The notes beneath the pieces are model-generated. The model ran no database searches, was not told the DNA's origin, and saw only the letters and a program-made list of their open reading frames with translations. 64,000 bases of DNA from AG25 sp035517615 (GTDB lineage: Bacteria; Gemmatimonadota; Gemmatimonadetes; Gemmatimonadales; GWC2-71-9): contig DATIYM010000002.1 in assembly GCA_035517615.1 (NCBI GenBank), forward strand, positions 44,644 to 108,643, in the 5' to 3' direction. The position numbers and the translations under genes are program-made. Of the stretch, positions 9,201 to 18,640 are shown piece after piece (position 1 is the stretch's first letter; each line of letters opens with the position of its first letter).

Positions 9201-10346
9201 ATGCGGGTGCGCCCGCTGCTCCTGATAGTAACCGCACTCGCCGCCTGTAGCTCGGAGCCCGTGACGAGCGACACGACCGCGCAACCCGCCGACCGTGCCC
9301 GCGCCTATATCGCCGCGCAGGTGGCACGGTCACGCACGCCCGGAATCCAGTACCTCGTGCTCGATTCCGCGCGCGTACGGTTCGCATACGACGGCGGCTG
9401 GGCGGATCTCGCACAGCGCGCTCCCATGGACAGCACGACGACGATGATGGCGTATTCCATGAGCAAGACGATCACGGCGGCGGCCGTACTGACGCTGGTC
9501 CAAGAGGGGCGGGTCGCCCTGGACAGTCCGATCGCGGCCTACCTCGATTCGCTGCCGTACGACCGCGCCATCACGGTACGCCAGCTGCTGGCGCACACGT
9601 CCGGGCTTCCGAATCCGATCCCATTGCGCTGGGTACACCCGGCGGCGCGCCATCCGGATTACCTCGAGGGTCCTGCGCTCGAGGCGATCATCCGAGCGCA
9701 CCCGCGGCTGTCGTCCCCACCCGGCACCAGGTACGCGTATTCGAACATCGGCTACTGGTTGCTCGGGGGCATCGTGGAGCGGGCCAGTGGACAGCCGTTC
9801 TCGACCTACGTCCGCAGGCGCATGTTCGAACCGCTCGGCATCGCCCCTGCCGAGCTGGGATACACCATTCCCGATGGCGCCCCGCACGCCACCGGATATC
9901 TCGCCAAGTACTCGCTCACGAATCTGTTGAAAGGCTGGCTGATCGATCGCGAGCTGATCGGAGACTATACGGGGTCCTGGCTTGCGATCCGGAGTCACTA
10001 CGTGAACGGCGCTGCGTTCGGGGGGCTCGTCGGCACCGCGCGCGGCTTCGGCATGTTCCTGCAGGATCAGCTCGCGCCACATTCGCGCGTCATGAACGAT
10101 GCCACCCGTGCGTTGTTTTTCACACAACAACACACGACCGCGGGGAAGCCCATCGCGATGACGCTCGGGTGGCACATCGGCCAGGCCAACGGGAGCCCGT
10201 TCTATTATAAGGAAGGCGGAGGCGGCGGCTTCCACAACATGATGCGACTGTATCCGGAGGAGCACATCGCAACGATCGTGATGACGAATGCGACCGGGTT
10301 CGACGTCCGGCGGTTCCTCGACCGCGTGGATCCGCTGTTCCGCTAG
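9201..10346 (+). CDS. serine hydrolase of the beta-lactamase class C fold, lipoprotein
   Basis: The 381-residue protein has a lipobox (ALAAC, Cys about residue 16), so it should be anchored in the envelope. Catalytic features are the nucleophile Ser-x-x-Lys in SMSK (about residues 90-93), the Tyr-Ser-Asn motif in YAYSNIGYW, and a KEGGGGG region in place of the usual K/H-x-G triad. This fits the esterase / D-alanyl-D-alanine carboxypeptidase-like group; the substrate is unknown and resistance should not be assumed. It is divergent from the polymerase gene, with an 18-base gap. Confidence 0.9.
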   Translation: MRVRPLLLIVTALAACSSEPVTSDTTAQPADRARAYIAAQVARSRTPGIQYLVLDSARVRFAYDGGWADLAQRAPMDSTTTMMAYSMSKTITAAAVLTLVQEGRVALDSPIAAYLDSLPYDRAITVRQLLAHTSGLPNPIPLRWVHPAARHPDYLEGPALEAIIRAHPRLSSPPGTRYAYSNIGYWLLGGIVERASGQPFSTYVRRRMFEPLGIAPAELGYTIPDGAPHATGYLAKYSLTNLLKGWLIDRELIGDYTGSWLAIRSHYVNGAAFGGLVGTARGFGMFLQDQLAPHSRVMNDATRALFFTQQHTTAGKPIAMTLGWHIGQANGSPFYYKEGGGGGFHNMMRLYPEEHIATIVMTNATGFDVRRFLDRVDPLFR

Positions 10347-10429
10347 GTCACGTTACAAAGTGAGGCCTCCGCGAACGCTCCCGGCCATCCGGCTGTCGAT
10401 GCGCTGGGATCAGGCATTCTGGTCGTGAC

Positions 10430-10954
10430 GTGGTGATCGAGCTGCCCGGGTCCGCCGTGCGCGACTGGAAAGCGAGCGACGCCCCGTCGCTCGCTCGTCA
10501 TGCCAACGATCGCCGGATCTGGCGAAACCTGCGGGATCGATTTCCGCACCCCTACACGCCGGCCGACGCCGCAGCGTTCATCCGCATGGCCGCTGCCATG
10601 ACCCCCCGAACGTTCTTTGCGATCACGGTGGGCGATCAGGCCGTCGGAGGCATCGGCTATACGCTGCACGAGGACGTCGAGCGCGTCGCCGCCGAGATCG
10701 GCTACTGGTTGGGCGTGGCATTCTGGGGTAAGGGGATGATGACGCAGGCGCTCGGCGCCGTGACCGATTACGCATTCGGGCGCCATCCCGAATTGCGCCG
10801 GATCTACGCCGTTCCGTACGCGTGGAGCAACGCGTCCATCCGGGTGCTCGAGAAGGCCGGCTACCGGCTCGAAGGACGCATGCGGGAGAGTGCGATCAAG
10901 GACGGTGAGGTCACGGATCAGCTGTTGTACGCGACGCTGCGCTCGGAACGATGA
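10430..10954 (+). CDS. GNAT N-acetyltransferase (RimJ/RimL-like)
   Basis: The 174-residue protein shows the RimJ/RimL pattern: LRDWKASDAPSLARHANDRRIW-like opening, IGYWLGVAFWGKGMMTQALGAVTDYAF with the acetyl-CoA loop, then AVPYAWSNASIRVLEKAGYRLEGRMRES. Members acetylate ribosomal proteins, small amines or antibiotics, so the substrate stays open. The start is GTG at 10430, with an adjacent GTG at 10433. The stop overlaps the ATG of exonuclease III by four bases, indicating translational coupling. Confidence 0.9.
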   Translation: MVIELPGSAVRDWKASDAPSLARHANDRRIWRNLRDRFPHPYTPADAAAFIRMAAAMTPRTFFAITVGDQAVGGIGYTLHEDVERVAAEIGYWLGVAFWGKGMMTQALGAVTDYAFGRHPELRRIYAVPYAWSNASIRVLEKAGYRLEGRMRESAIKDGEVTDQLLYATLRSER

Positions 10955-11694
10955 AAATCGCGACCTGGAACGTGAACGGAATCCGCGCCCGCGCGGCACA
11001 GGTGTGCGAGTGGGTGATGCGCGATCGCCCAGACATCATCTGTCTCCAGGAGCTCAAGGCGCAGGCGTCGCAGATTCCCGCGCAGTGCCAGTTTCCCGAC
11101 TATCACGTGTTCTGGCATGCGTTGAAGGGCTACTCGGGCGTCTCGCTGCACATCCACAAGTCGCTGTTCGCCGTCGATCCGGTGTTCAGCCATCCACCGT
11201 TCGATCACGAGTCGCGGATCGTGCAGGCCGAGTATGGCAATCTGGTTTTTGCGTCGGTCTACGTGCCGAACGGCGGGAAAGATTACGCGGCCAAAGTCAC
11301 GTTCATGCGGCGTCTCGGTACCTGGGCGGCCGCCCTCCACGCGGAGCAACGCGAGCTCGTGTTGTGCGGCGACATCAACGTCGCGCGGACCGAGATGGAC
11401 GTGCATCCCAAGGAGCGAAAGCCCAACGCCGTCGGCCAGCGACCCGAGGAGCGGGCGCTGTTCGAGGAGCTGCTGGGCACGCATCTCGTTGACCTGGGAC
11501 GCCGCTTCGATCCCGACAATCCCAACCTGTTCACCTGGTGGGCGCCGTGGCGGAACCTGCGGGCCAGGAACATCGGGTGGCGGCTCGACTACGTGCTGGC
11601 GTCACCGAGTATCGCGGAGCGCGCCACGAGCTGTGTTGTCGAGGCGGACGTGGGCACGAGCGACCATGCGCCGGTGGTGATGAGCTGGGATTAG
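10951..11694 (+). CDS. xthA: exodeoxyribonuclease III / AP endonuclease
   Basis: The 247-residue enzyme has all main family motifs: IATWNVNGIRAR, the metal-binding Glu in CLQELK, YVPNGG, the GDINVAR active-site block, and the closing LDYVLAS and SDHAPVV. It cuts at abasic sites and removes damaged 3' ends during base-excision repair. The start overlaps the acetyltransferase stop as ATGA. It ends eight bases before the convergent cupin gene. Confidence 0.95.
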   Translation: MKIATWNVNGIRARAAQVCEWVMRDRPDIICLQELKAQASQIPAQCQFPDYHVFWHALKGYSGVSLHIHKSLFAVDPVFSHPPFDHESRIVQAEYGNLVFASVYVPNGGKDYAAKVTFMRRLGTWAAALHAEQRELVLCGDINVARTEMDVHPKERKPNAVGQRPEERALFEELLGTHLVDLGRRFDPDNPNLFTWWAPWRNLRARNIGWRLDYVLASPSIAERATSCVVEADVGTSDHAPVVMSWD

Positions 11695-11702
11695 TTCAAC
11701 CC

Positions 11703-12152
11703 TCAGGGCCGCGCCACCTTCTTCTGCGGATCGTCCGCCGGATTGACGTAGGTCAGTGCGAACGGCCCCATCCCATGGACCTGCACCACCGTGTGTCCCT
11801 GCGCACGGGCGAAGTGATTCTGCTTGGCCGGCGCCGTAATGAACCCGCCCTGCGCCAGTGTCACGGGTTTCGTGAAATCGGCCTTGTCGCCCATCCCGAC
11901 GAGGAACGTGCCCTCAATCACGGTGATGTTCTCGTCGGTGGGATGCCAGTGTGCCGCAATCGTGTAGCCGTCCGGCATGTCGAGCCGCACCGTGTATTCA
12001 CCGGTTTGAAACGGATCACCCGCGAGGACCGCGAGCTTTGCGCCGGCCGGGAACACCGCGGGAGCGGGCCCCCAATTGATCGCCGGCGCCTGACCGACGC
12101 CCGATGACGCGGCGCACACGGAGAAGAAGGCGAGGGCAAGAATCGCGCGCAT
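11703..12152 (-). CDS. exported cupin-domain protein
   Basis: The 149-residue protein has a signal peptide (ILALAFFSVCAASSG) and one cupin barrel. The first motif supplies the metal ligands in AHWHPTDENITVIEG and the second in NHFARAQGHTVVQVHG. Such secreted cupins may bind a metal ion, but no reaction can be assigned. It is convergent with exonuclease III. The 141 bases before the next gene show nothing recognisable. Confidence 0.85.
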   Translation of the reverse strand: MRAILALAFFSVCAASSGVGQAPAINWGPAPAVFPAGAKLAVLAGDPFQTGEYTVRLDMPDGYTIAAHWHPTDENITVIEGTFLVGMGDKADFTKPVTLAQGGFITAPAKQNHFARAQGHTVVQVHGMGPFALTYVNPADDPQKKVARP

Positions 12153-12293
12153 TCAGAACCTCACTGAAGAAGTTGACGTGAGCCAGCGAACGAACCGCCT
12201 CGACAATACCGTGTGTTCGGGCGCGCGGCTTCGCCTGAACGGGCCAGACAGGTTCGCCGCGGCGCATGGCCCGATCGGGCCATGACGGATTGG

Positions 12294-13991
12294 TTAGATC
12301 AGGCCTTCGCGGGTCGCATATGCGGCTGCCGCGGCACGCGATGAGAGGCCAAGCCGGGTCAGGAGATTGGCCACGTGCCGTTTGACGGTATGATCGGAAA
12401 GCTTGAGGCGAGCGGCGATTTCCGGGTTACTCATCCCCTGCGCCACGAGGCGGAGGATCTCCAGCTGCCGCGCGGTGAGTGACAACGTCTCCGGATTCTC
12501 CGGTTTGCCGGCGATCTGGCGCCGCAGATCGCCCGCACGGACCGCGTCGCGGGCGGCGCCCAACTCTTCCAGTGCCTCCGCGGCGGCGCGCGCCTCCCGC
12601 TCCGCGGCTTCACGCCGTGCGAGCGTGAACAGCGTGGCGGCGAGCTCGAGTCGCGCGCGCGCGGCTTCGAACGGCGCGCCGCTCTCTTCATAACGGCTCA
12701 CGGCCTCGTCGAATTCCGTGGCCGCGCGGGCGTGACTGCCACGCAGTCGCGACAACACTCCGCGAGCCGCCGCCGCGGCCGCGATGAGCGGAACCGTGCC
12801 GAGGCGCTCCGCCACGCGATCAAGCTCCGACACCGCGCGCGCCGTGCGCGCGGCATCCCCGCGCGCGGCGTACGCCCGCACGGCCAGCTCGAGCGCGCCG
12901 GCGCGCACGGTTTGCTCGCCGTCGGCGATTTTGGCGAGAAATTGCTCGATCAGCGTCACACTCTCGGCGGCATCGCCGCGCTCGAGGGCCAGGGCGGCCT
13001 GGCCCTGGCGCGCGAGCGGCTGCGCGCCCGAGCGCGCGAACAGCTGAGCCGCTTCTTCGAGCCGCCCCTGTTTCAAGCGCAAATCGCCGAGCCGCGCGAG
13101 CGCCTGCGTGACGGTGGCCGGCCGTGCGGCTTCGAGCTCGCGCGTGGCGGCCGCGAGCTCGGCCTCCGCTTCGCCCCAGGCGCCGCGCCAGACGAGTATT
13201 CCGGCATACTGGGCACGGCAGATCGCCGAGAGCGGGCTCACGCGCCAGCGGCGCGCGAATTCCTGCACCCGGGCACACCACTGCGCGGCGCGATCGTAGT
13301 CGCGCACGCGCTCGCAGGCGAAAATCTGCCAGCAGCACACCACGCTGACAGAGTGCAGCTCCTTCAATTCTCCGGCGGTCGCCGCCGTGCTCGCCTCATC
13401 GAGCCGGCGCATGCCGTCCGCCACGCTGCCGGCGGACACGAGCGCCAAGCCCTCGAGCGCGAGCGCCGTGAACTCGAGACTCAGGTCACCGTTCGAACGG
13501 CCCAGGTCAGCCGCGCGAGCCGCCCGCTCGCGCGCCGTTGCCGGGTCGTGACCGCGGAACAGCGCGACTTCGCCTTCGCGGAGCAGCAGGAATCCGTATT
13601 CGGGCATCGACTCGTGCCCCGCGAGAATACGGCGCGCCCGCTCGAGCCACCCCGAGGCGACGGCGGTGTCGCCCCGGAACGCGAGATAGTCCCACACGAG
13701 CCAGAGCGCGACGCGCGCGGCGCCGCGCGCATCGCCGGCCTCGCGGTACAACGTATAGGCACGCTGGCGGGCCTCGAGCGTGAGGGTGGCGTCGTCCAGC
13801 CACCACGCGGCGAGCCCGACCTGCTCGTGAGCTTCCGCGGTTTCACCCGCCATGAGGCTGGCGCCGAACGCCGCGCGCGCGTCCTCCCACGCTCCGCGGC
13901 GCAAGGCGTCTTTCCCGAGGCCCAGCGCGGCTGCGGCGTCAGCGGTCACGGATCGGCTCGGCGAGGCGCGGCTCATGGATCCTTGTATCAT
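12294..13991 (-). CDS. LuxR-type regulator with TPR-like repeats
   Basis: The protein has a long Ala/Leu-rich helical-repeat region (residues about 20-480, TPR-like) and a C-terminal LuxR/GerE helix-turn-helix: LTARQLEILRLVAQGMSNPEIAARL, then DHTVKRHVANLLTRL. There is no receiver and no ATPase domain, so the signal is unknown. Its ATG shares bases with the TGA of modC (ATGA), placing it as the last gene of the modABC operon. An ATG five codons further in, at 13976, is an alternative start. Control of molybdate-related genes is an inference from position only. Confidence 0.88.
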   Translation of the reverse strand: MIQGSMSRASPSRSVTADAAAALGLGKDALRRGAWEDARAAFGASLMAGETAEAHEQVGLAAWWLDDATLTLEARQRAYTLYREAGDARGAARVALWLVWDYLAFRGDTAVASGWLERARRILAGHESMPEYGFLLLREGEVALFRGHDPATARERAARAADLGRSNGDLSLEFTALALEGLALVSAGSVADGMRRLDEASTAATAGELKELHSVSVVCCWQIFACERVRDYDRAAQWCARVQEFARRWRVSPLSAICRAQYAGILVWRGAWGEAEAELAAATRELEAARPATVTQALARLGDLRLKQGRLEEAAQLFARSGAQPLARQGQAALALERGDAAESVTLIEQFLAKIADGEQTVRAGALELAVRAYAARGDAARTARAVSELDRVAERLGTVPLIAAAAAARGVLSRLRGSHARAATEFDEAVSRYEESGAPFEAARARLELAATLFTLARREAAEREARAAAEALEELGAARDAVRAGDLRRQIAGKPENPETLSLTARQLEILRLVAQGMSNPEIAARLKLSDHTVKRHVANLLTRLGLSSRAAAAAYATREGLI

Positions 13992-15067
13992 CAGCGAAAT
14001 ACATCGATCCCGGTAGCCTTGAACGTGGCGTATACGGGAGTCCCCGCCTTGAGCGCCAGCTGCTCTACCGCCCGATCGGTAACTTCCGCAACGAGTGGGG
14101 GATGAGTGGCCAGCACGACGCGAACCCGCTCGCCGTGGGGCGGCTCGGGAGCAAGCTCCACGACGGTGCCAGCGAAATAGTTGCGGGCGCTTCCCTCGGG
14201 CAGCACGCTCTCGCGATACAACGTGATCTCCGTTGGTCGCACGACGAGGAAGACATCGTCGTCGCCGCCCGGGTCGATGGCGAAGAGATCTCCCAGAGGC
14301 GTGCGCACCCGGACCGTTCCCCGCTCGCGCCCCACGATCGTGCCACGAAACAGGTTGATCCCGAGAAATGCGGCGACGTAGCTCGACCGGGGCCGGCGCA
14401 GCAGCTCGTCACGGGTCCCGATCTGCGTAATGCGGCCGTGCTCGATCGCCGCAATCCGGGTTCCGAGCACCATGGCCTCGAGTGGTTGATGGGTGACGTA
14501 GATCGAGATGCATGGCAGGTCCGCGAGCAGCCGCCGCAGCTCGCCTCGCAGCGCCTGCTGTGTGGCGAGATCCAGTGCCGCGAGCGGCTCGTCGAGCAGC
14601 AGGATCTCGGGGTCGAGCACCAGGGCTCGTGCGAGCGCGACGCGTTGCGCCTGGCCGCCTGAGATCTCTCGCGCATGACGCCCCGCGAGGTCGGCGATGC
14701 CGAACCGACCGAGCAGGTCTCGTACCTTCGGTCCAATCCTGGCGTTGGCCTGGCCGCTCGCCCGCAGGCCAAAGGCCACATTCTCGAACACGGTGAGATG
14801 GGGAAACAGCGCGTAGTCCTGCGGCACATAGCCGATCGGCCGCTGCCAGGCAGGAAGATCCGTGCGCGTCTGATCGTCGAACAACACCACCTCGCCGGCG
14901 GCGATGCATCCCTGATCCGGCTGGACCAGACCGGCGAGGATGCGCAGCAGGGTCGATTTCCCTGCCCCGCTCTCGCCCACGACCATCAGCGTCTCGCCCG
15001 GGACCGCGTTGAGGGCGACCTCGAGCGAGAACGCCCCGAAGCGCTTAACGGCCTGGACGCTGAGCAC
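13991..15067 (-). CDS. modC: molybdate ABC transporter ATP-binding protein
   Basis: The 358-residue ATPase has Walker A GESGAGKST, Q-loop YVPQDYALFPHL, the signature SGGQAQRVALARAL, Walker B ILLLDEPLAALD and the switch His in YVTHQ. A C-terminal TOBE-type region follows (about residues 290-355, NYFAGTVVEL), the usual oxyanion-sensing domain of ModC. It powers uptake with ModB and ModA encoded just upstream; its start overlaps the 3' end of modB by 23 bases. Tungstate as substrate cannot be excluded. Confidence 0.93.
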   Translation of the reverse strand: MLSVQAVKRFGAFSLEVALNAVPGETLMVVGESGAGKSTLLRILAGLVQPDQGCIAAGEVVLFDDQTRTDLPAWQRPIGYVPQDYALFPHLTVFENVAFGLRASGQANARIGPKVRDLLGRFGIADLAGRHAREISGGQAQRVALARALVLDPEILLLDEPLAALDLATQQALRGELRRLLADLPCISIYVTHQPLEAMVLGTRIAAIEHGRITQIGTRDELLRRPRSSYVAAFLGINLFRGTIVGRERGTVRVRTPLGDLFAIDPGGDDDVFLVVRPTEITLYRESVLPEGSARNYFAGTVVELAPEPPHGERVRVVLATHPPLVAEVTDRAVEQLALKAGTPVYATFKATGIDVFR

Positions 15068-15869
15068 GACGGCTTCCGCCGATTCCCGCCGCCCATGGCG
15101 CGTAGCGCAGGCACACCAGCACGCCGAACGACAGCACGAGGAGCACGATCGACAGGGCGACCGCCGAGTCGATGTCGGTCTCGAGTGCGTCGTACACGGC
15201 GAGGGGCATGGTCTCGGTACGCCCGGCGAGGCTGCCGGCGAACGTGATCGTGGCGCCGAACTCGCCCAGCGCGCGCGCCCACGACATCGCGGCGCCGGCG
15301 AGAATGGACGGGAGCGCGAGCGGCAACATCACCCGAAAGAACCGGTAGGCGGGTCCCGCGCGCAGCGTGGCCGCGACCTCGAGATAGCGCGGTTCGACCG
15401 ATGCGAGCCCAGCCAGTCCCGCGGAAATGAAAAACGGCGTTGCCACAAACGACTGCGCAACGATCACGGCCAGCGTCGTGAATGGCAGCGTGATGCCGAC
15501 CGCGTGCAGCGCGCCGCCGGCCAATCCCGTACGCCCAAACGCGAGCAGCAACCCGACGCCGGCCACGGTCGGCGGGAGCACGATGGGCAGCTCGACGATC
15601 GCTTGCACCAGCCGCTTGCCGGGGAAGTCGCGCGTGGCCAAGAGATAGGCCACGGGCAAACCGAGAAGGACGACCGCGAGCGTCGCCGCTGCGCTCGTGA
15701 CCAGGCTCAACCGCAATGCCGCGAGCGCGCCGGGCTGACCGAGCCGGTGCCATACCGCTGCCGGTGAGAGTCGAACGACGAGCGCCATGAGCGGCAACGT
15801 GAGGAGGCAGAGCAGCCCCGCAACGGCGACACTCATGAGAATGCGCAGGCCGACGGCGCGCAACGTCAT
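15045..15869 (-). CDS. modB: molybdate ABC transporter permease
   Basis: The 274-residue inner-membrane protein has about six transmembrane helices and the ModB-type EAA loop PRYLEVAATLRAGPAYRFFRVMLPLA with the conserved Gly, plus LPIVLPPTVAGVGLL and RALGEFGATITFAG. It forms the channel for molybdate brought by ModA. Its ATG overlaps the modA stop by four bases and its 3' end overlaps modC, so the three genes are translated as a coupled set. Confidence 0.94.
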   Translation of the reverse strand: MTLRAVGLRILMSVAVAGLLCLLTLPLMALVVRLSPAAVWHRLGQPGALAALRLSLVTSAAATLAVVLLGLPVAYLLATRDFPGKRLVQAIVELPIVLPPTVAGVGLLLAFGRTGLAGGALHAVGITLPFTTLAVIVAQSFVATPFFISAGLAGLASVEPRYLEVAATLRAGPAYRFFRVMLPLALPSILAGAAMSWARALGEFGATITFAGSLAGRTETMPLAVYDALETDIDSAVALSIVLLVLSFGVLVCLRYAPWAAGIGGSRRAQRPGR

Positions 15870-16645
15870 TCGCGTGGCAAGAAGCCGTTGCGCGTAAGCA
15901 CGCGCTGGCCCTCGGGCGAGAGCACGAGACCAATGAACGATCGGCCCGCGTCCGGGTGCCGCGCGCGGCGGAGCAGCGCGAGGGGATAGTGAGCGATCAC
16001 ATTGTCGGCATCAGGAATGTCAATGCGACGGACCCGGGCCGCGATCGCCGGCGTAACGTCCGACACATATACGATTCCCGCATCGGCCTCACCCAGCTGC
16101 ACCTTGGTGGCGACGCTCCGCACATTGGACTCATTCGAGACCACATCGGCGAGCACACGCTGCGCGAAATTCGACTCGAATCCACTGCGCTGGGAAAGAT
16201 TGAGCAAGACCTGCCGAGCGTAGCGTCCCGCCGGCACCCGATCGGCCGCCAGTACGATCCGTGTACCGTGGCGCGCCAGATCCTCGAGGCGTTCGATCTG
16301 CCCGGGATTGCTCCTGGGGACGATGACAACCAGCCGGTTCGTGACGAACGTGGTCGGCGTACCGGCGAGGTACCCGGAGTCCTGAACGGCGGACATCCAA
16401 CGCTCGTCGGCGGATGCGAACACGTCGGCCATCGCTCCCTGCTCGATCTGGAAGGCCAGCGTCGGGGATCCCGCGAAATTGAATTGAATGCGGAGATCGG
16501 GATCGCGGCGGCGCAATGAATCACCGAGTTCATTGAAGGCGTCTGTGAGTGATGCCGCGGCGAACACGACCAATCCTGGACGGGAGGTGCATCCGGTGAT
16601 CACAACAGCGAAGAGGAACTGGGTCCGCCATACCCATCGCTTCAC
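15866..16645 (-). CDS. modA: molybdate-binding lipoprotein
   Basis: The protein matches ModA: FAAASLTDAFNELG at the start of the mature domain, NFAGSPTLAFQIEQGAMADVFASAD with the oxyanion-binding Ser/Ala loop, then a GEADAGIVYVSD segment near the C-terminus. A signal peptide ends in the lipobox VITGC, so it should be membrane-anchored. GTG at 16645 is chosen because a G-rich ribosome-binding site lies 7 bases upstream and the signal peptide then starts VKRWVW. A longer frame begins at 16711. It is divergent from the VOC gene, with an intergenic region that must carry both promoters. Confidence 0.92.
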   Translation of the reverse strand: MKRWVWRTQFLFAVVITGCTSRPGLVVFAAASLTDAFNELGDSLRRRDPDLRIQFNFAGSPTLAFQIEQGAMADVFASADERWMSAVQDSGYLAGTPTTFVTNRLVVIVPRSNPGQIERLEDLARHGTRIVLAADRVPAGRYARQVLLNLSQRSGFESNFAQRVLADVVSNESNVRSVATKVQLGEADAGIVYVSDVTPAIAARVRRIDIPDADNVIAHYPLALLRRARHPDAGRSFIGLVLSPEGQRVLTRNGFLPRE

Positions 16646-16729
16646 GCTGGCCCCGCCCCTGATATTGATGGACATGATGTCGCGTGCGATCAATGTATTC
16701 GCGACGACCACTATGACACCGTCCCGACG

Positions 16730-17137
16730 ATGATCGAGTTACTGGCCCTGCATCACGTCAGCATCCCCGTGACGGATCTCGAGCGTTCGCGGCAGTTTTA
16801 CCGCGAAGTGCTCGGCCTGGAAGAAATACCGCGCCCTCCGTTCGATTTTCCAGGCGCCTGGTACCGTGTGGGCAGCGGGCAGCTACATCTGATTGTCCAC
16901 GACCAGCCGACGCTGCGAACGAGGGGCGTCGATTCGCACGACGTGCACTTCGCGATCCGGGTCAGGAGCTATCGCGGGGCGCTCGAATCACTCCATGCGC
17001 GTGGCTACAACAGTACCGCGGCGGATGAGCTGCGGCGCATTCGGGAGCAGCCGGCCGGGCGCGCGGGGTTCCCCCAGGTCTTTCTGCTCGATCCCGATCG
17101 GCACGTGATCGAGCTGAACGCGGAGCGGATCGACTAG
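16730..17137 (+). CDS. VOC-family (glyoxalase-like) protein
   Basis: The 135-residue protein is one VOC module pair: LHHVSIPVTDLERSRQFYREVLGLEE with the first His ligand, then DVHFAIRV with a second, and a closing FLLDPDRHVIELNAE with the Glu ligand. The order matches glyoxalase I / fosfomycin-resistance-like metalloenzymes, and the metal ligands are retained. The substrate is unknown. It stands alone between divergent modA and the convergent DUF1254 gene. Confidence 0.88.
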   Translation: MIELLALHHVSIPVTDLERSRQFYREVLGLEEIPRPPFDFPGAWYRVGSGQLHLIVHDQPTLRTRGVDSHDVHFAIRVRSYRGALESLHARGYNSTAADELRRIREQPAGRAGFPQVFLLDPDRHVIELNAERID

Positions 17138-17155
17138 AAGCCCGGTGCGCAATGC

Positions 17156-18538
17156 CTAGTGGGAGCGCACTTTCGCCACATCCGGGAGTCGCCACGTTTT
17201 CGTCAGCAGGGCTTGTTCCGGACCGTAGAAGCGGAACACCACCTCGAACGCATTCCCTGCCTTGGTCGGGAGCCAGTTGGCCTCGACGCCCGGCGGCGGA
17301 CTCGGACTGAAGTAGAACGTCACGGAGCTGTCCGCGTTGCGTACGAGCCCCGCGGTATGGGACGAGCGGCCGGACCAGGGGACTTCGCGAATCGCCGTGT
17401 GCGTCGTGCGATCGTACACCGTCACCGACCAGTACCCCTTCACCGGCACGGTGTGCGGCACCGTGAGGTGATACGTGGCGGCGCCGTCGAACGGCGCGCC
17501 GGCCGAGTCCTGGATCGCGAGGAGCGCGAGCTCTCCCTTGCCTTCGCGCTTCGGACTCGCGAACGCCACGGAAACCGTTGCGCTCTTCGCGGAATCGGGC
17601 GCGGCCCAACGCAGCGCTCCCCCTCCCCCACCTCCTCCAACGCCCGCCGGCCAGAACGGCCGCGCGAGCGCGGCCTGGTAGCGCTCATCGATCGTGGAGT
17701 GTGCCTGCACCGCGGCCCGGTCGAGCAGCGCCTCCATCGCGGAATCCGGGGCGAAGGGCTGCCCTTTCACGATCCCGATCGTGGCCAGGCGATTCGCGAC
17801 CACCGTATCGCCCGTCAACCAGGGTTCACGCTCCACGAGCCCATCGAGCGAGCGAAACAATCGCACGTCGTACGGAATGGTCGCGTCGAAGATGACGTCG
17901 CTCGCGTCGATGAAGCGCATGGGTGGGGATCGCATGACCCGGTTCAGCGGATAGAACTTGAGCTGCCGCACGTAGTCGCCGGCCCGAGCCACGTCAGCGG
18001 TGGTCGAGCCCTGCACCAGCGAGTGCGCCGCGATCACGACCTGAAAGGTCTTGGGCCGCAGGATGTAATAACCCTGCGGATCGCCGCCCTTGTAGTTCGG
18101 CGGCAGTACGAGATAGCGCGCGAACTTGCCGTTGTCTTTGCCGGCGGGACCGATGACTTCGAGGTTGCGCAGCATCGCGTCGGCGATCGTCCCGGTCATC
18201 GCGCCGGAGTCGGCCCACGGCACCTCGATGACCATCGGGCCGACGTCTTTCGTATCGATGAACGCCAGCAGATTGACGGCATCCGAGTGCGCCCAGAGCG
18301 TCTGATTCTTCCAGTCGGACAGGTGCGACCAGTACACGACCTGATTGGAAGCGCCGTTCACGCTCAGCAGCGCCTGGTACAAGCGCTCGTAGCTCACGGC
18401 GGACAGGCCCCAGATCGCCACCTCGACCGCGCTACGCTCGATGGTCCGTTGCGCAATCTGCTGGGCGCGTGGTGCCCGCACCGGTGCGGCCAGCGCCACC
18501 GCGACGAGACTGAGTACGGCGAATGTCATGCGGGTCAT
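17156..18538 (-). CDS. exported DUF1254/DUF1214 protein
   Basis: The protein has a signal peptide (MTFAVLSLVAVALAAPVRA), a DUF1254 domain (AIWGLSAVSYERLYQ, then VNLLAFIDTKDVGPMVIEVPW) and a C-terminal DUF1214 domain (VKGYWSVTVYDRTTHTAI, then YFSPSPPPGVEANWLPT). These domains are usually paired in exported proteins of unknown reaction. A run of eight Gly residues links the halves. ATG at 18538 is preferred over one nine codons upstream (18565) because it starts the signal peptide directly. Confidence 0.88.
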   Translation of the reverse strand: MTRMTFAVLSLVAVALAAPVRAPRAQQIAQRTIERSAVEVAIWGLSAVSYERLYQALLSVNGASNQVVYWSHLSDWKNQTLWAHSDAVNLLAFIDTKDVGPMVIEVPWADSGAMTGTIADAMLRNLEVIGPAGKDNGKFARYLVLPPNYKGGDPQGYYILRPKTFQVVIAAHSLVQGSTTADVARAGDYVRQLKFYPLNRVMRSPPMRFIDASDVIFDATIPYDVRLFRSLDGLVEREPWLTGDTVVANRLATIGIVKGQPFAPDSAMEALLDRAAVQAHSTIDERYQAALARPFWPAGVGGGGGGGALRWAAPDSAKSATVSVAFASPKREGKGELALLAIQDSAGAPFDGAATYHLTVPHTVPVKGYWSVTVYDRTTHTAIREVPWSGRSSHTAGLVRNADSSVTFYFSPSPPPGVEANWLPTKAGNAFEVVFRFYGPEQALLTKTWRLPDVAKVRSH

Positions 18539-18640
18539 CGGGCAATCCCCGGTCGAGCGGCGCAAGCAGAGCTGAAGGAGTAGCGCCGCCCGTTCCCCGG
18601 GAGAATACGCCTTTGGGGCACCGGGGCGGGGCTTACCACA

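Noticed and set aside
9201..10346. Calling the SxxK hydrolase an antibiotic-resistance beta-lactamase
   Set aside because: The motif order fits many esterases and peptidases; nothing points to antibiotic substrates.
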